Origin: Methylocystaceae bacterium
GTDB lineage: Bacteria; Pseudomonadota; Alphaproteobacteria; Rhizobiales; Beijerinckiaceae
NCBI GenBank assembly: GCA_003105285.1
Contig: PQAN01000345.1
Location: 1-5,681, forward strand
Reading direction: 5' to 3'
Length of the DNA stretch: 5,681 nt
In this document: piece after piece, positions 4,528-5,681 of the stretch
How positions within the stretch are numbered: position 1 is the first letter of the stretch
Layout of the letters: each line of letters begins with the position of its first letter
The notes under the pieces: generated by a model
What the model was told of the DNA's origin: nothing
The model's input: the letters and a program-made list of their open reading frames with translations, nothing else
The model's database searches: none
Position numbers and translations under genes: made by a program

Positions 4528-5681
4528 ATGAAAGTTCGAAAAACACGGAATGCTGTTGTCGGTAATACTCTGACGATGATGTTGGCCGTGTTCTCGTCCT
4601 TCGAAGCCGTTGCGCAAACGGCGGCGGATCCGGCAACCGTGGCCGATGTCGTGGTCACCTCGACGACGTCGGAAAAGCAGGCGACGGCGCTGCAGTCGGA
4701 GCCGGTCGCGGCAACCATCATCACGCAGGATCAAATTCGTGCGTTGCAGATCGACAATTTGGACCAAGCGAAAAAGCTGGCGCCGAGTTTGACGGCCAAG
4801 CGCACCAGTATACAAAACCTCACCTACAATATTCGCGGCGTCGGCAACGCCGACGCGACCGCGCTGCTCGGGATTTTCGGCGGCGTTCCGATCTATGTCG
4901 ACGGCGTCTACCTGCCTCGTCCCGGAGCGTGGACGACCGATTTGCCGGATCTTTTCGGCATCCAGGTCCTCAAAGGGCCTCAATCGACGCACGGCGGCTG
5001 GGACAGCACCGGCGGGGCCGTGCAAGTCGGCACCGCTCTGCCGTCGTTCGCGCAAGAGTCGAAGCTCGCGCTCTCATACGGCTCCTACAACCACGTCCAG
5101 CTCAAAGGAAGCGTGACGGGTCCCATCGACGGCAGTGACAAGGCGGCGTTTCGCGTTGCGATTTATGGGACCGACCGCGATGGATATATTCAGAGCGTCA
5201 ACAGCGGGACGCGGTACAATGATTGGCGTGACAAGGGTGTGCGCGCCCAGCTGTTGCTGCAGCCGGACAATGACCTGACCGCTCGCCTCATTGTCGATTA
5301 TTCGCAAGCGGACACCAATTGCTGTGTCTTTTTGCCGAATGCGGCCGTCACGCAATATGCAAACGGCGCCGCCCTCGTCAATAACTTCTTTGTCCGCGCC
5401 GCGAGAGTGGGATATGCGCCGTTATCGTTCGATGCGCTCTCGCGTTACAACACGGACCTGACCGGCGCATATCCGAGCGAACGCGTGGAGAACTACGGCG
5501 CTTCGATCGACGTTCATTACAATATGAACGGCTATACGCTTTCCTCGCTGACGGCCTTTCGGCAATACGACTATCATCCGCATTGGTTCAACAACACGCA
5601 AATCAATGTCGATACGGACCGCGCCGCCAACCCCCAAAACACCGCCCGATCTCTTCAGCAGGAAGTGAAAATCTCCACGCC
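4528..5681 (+). CDS. TonB-dependent outer-membrane receptor, N-terminal part (right edge cut)
   Basis: The frame is open for 384 codons to the window end; full family members have roughly 700-900. Residues 1-29 are a Sec signal peptide (basic KVRKTR, hydrophobic core, cleavage likely after AVA29). A TonB-box candidate DVVVT (40-44) precedes the plug domain: EPVAATIITQDQI, NLDQAKKLAPSL, YNIRGVGN (100-107), VPIYVDGVYLPRPGA (120-134) and LFGIQVLKGPQSTHGGWDST (142-161), then GGAVQV. This matches the usual RVEVLKGPQGTLYGRNSTGGAINI plug motif but has HGGWDS where YGRNS is common. Early barrel strands follow, with adjacent Cys265-Cys266 in a likely loop. It should import a bound ligand across the outer membrane using TonB energy; the ligand cannot be told, iron chelates being commonest. 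ATG 4528 is fixed by an in-frame TGA at 4522; AGAGG (4513-4517) is 10 nt upstream. Confidence 0.9.
   Translation, partial: MKVRKTRNAVVGNTLTMMLAVFSSFEAVAQTAADPATVADVVVTSTTSEKQATALQSEPVAATIITQDQIRALQIDNLDQAKKLAPSLTAKRTSIQNLTYNIRGVGNADATALLGIFGGVPIYVDGVYLPRPGAWTTDLPDLFGIQVLKGPQSTHGGWDSTGGAVQVGTALPSFAQESKLALSYGSYNHVQLKGSVTGPIDGSDKAAFRVAIYGTDRDGYIQSVNSGTRYNDWRDKGVRAQLLLQPDNDLTARLIVDYSQADTNCCVFLPNAAVTQYANGAALVNNFFVRAARVGYAPLSFDALSRYNTDLTGAYPSERVENYGASIDVHYNMNGYTLSSLTAFRQYDYHPHWFNNTQINVDTDRAANPQNTARSLQQEVKIST

Noticed and set aside
4195..5055. Long minus-strand open frame of 286 codons
   Set aside because: It is antisense to the signal peptide and plug of the TonB receptor, is Arg-rich and low in complexity, and is a typical shadow frame in GC-rich DNA.
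1..5681. CRISPR arrays, rRNA, insertion-sequence ends, riboswitches
   Set aside because: No regularly spaced direct repeats, rRNA segments, transposase motifs or known riboswitch cores were seen on either strand.

Overview
The window looks like accessory DNA from a GC-rich Alphaproteobacterium. A sphingomonad or rhizobial relative is my best guess, but no gene here fixes the taxon. The guess rests on the high-GC third-position codon use, the DUF3018-type MazE antitoxin, the DUF1778/GNAT toxin-antitoxin pair, the C-terminal signature of an XRE regulator and the TonB-dependent receptor.

Layout from left to right. (1) Positions 1-1303, minus strand: an uninterrupted 434-codon reading frame that leaves the window at base 1. 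It has a PD-(D/E)XK nuclease-like core and is otherwise unrecognised. (2) 1304-1765: no convincing gene, but a perfect 14-bp palindrome lies directly before the next operon. (3) 1778-2373: an intact mazEF-type toxin-antitoxin operon with a 4-bp stop/start overlap. (4) 2374-3018: worn DNA. It holds a plus-strand frame of unknown function whose first half looks protein-like, and on the opposite strand the last 34 codons of an XRE-family regulator. (5) 3019-3119: a minus-strand intrinsic terminator next to the 3' 47 nt of a tRNA-Gly(GCC) gene whose 5' half is absent. This is the usual mark of tRNA-targeted integration. (6) 3229-4034: a tacAT-type antitoxin/acetyltransferase-toxin pair with recognisable ends but three reading-frame breaks and no good toxin start codon. 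(7) 4035-4527: no gene called, but two short inverted repeats. (8) 4528-5681: the N-terminal 384 codons of a TonB-dependent outer-membrane receptor, running off the right edge.

The parts fit a plasticity zone: a possible nuclease, one live and one broken toxin-antitoxin module, regulator debris and a tRNA attachment remnant. No integrase, transposase, CRISPR array or rRNA is visible. By the polarity of the tRNA fragment, integrated DNA should lie to the right of about 3120 and the original flank of the tRNA gene to the left, unless several elements have stacked here. I found no clear new multi-gene system. The least explained item is the left-edge nuclease-like gene.
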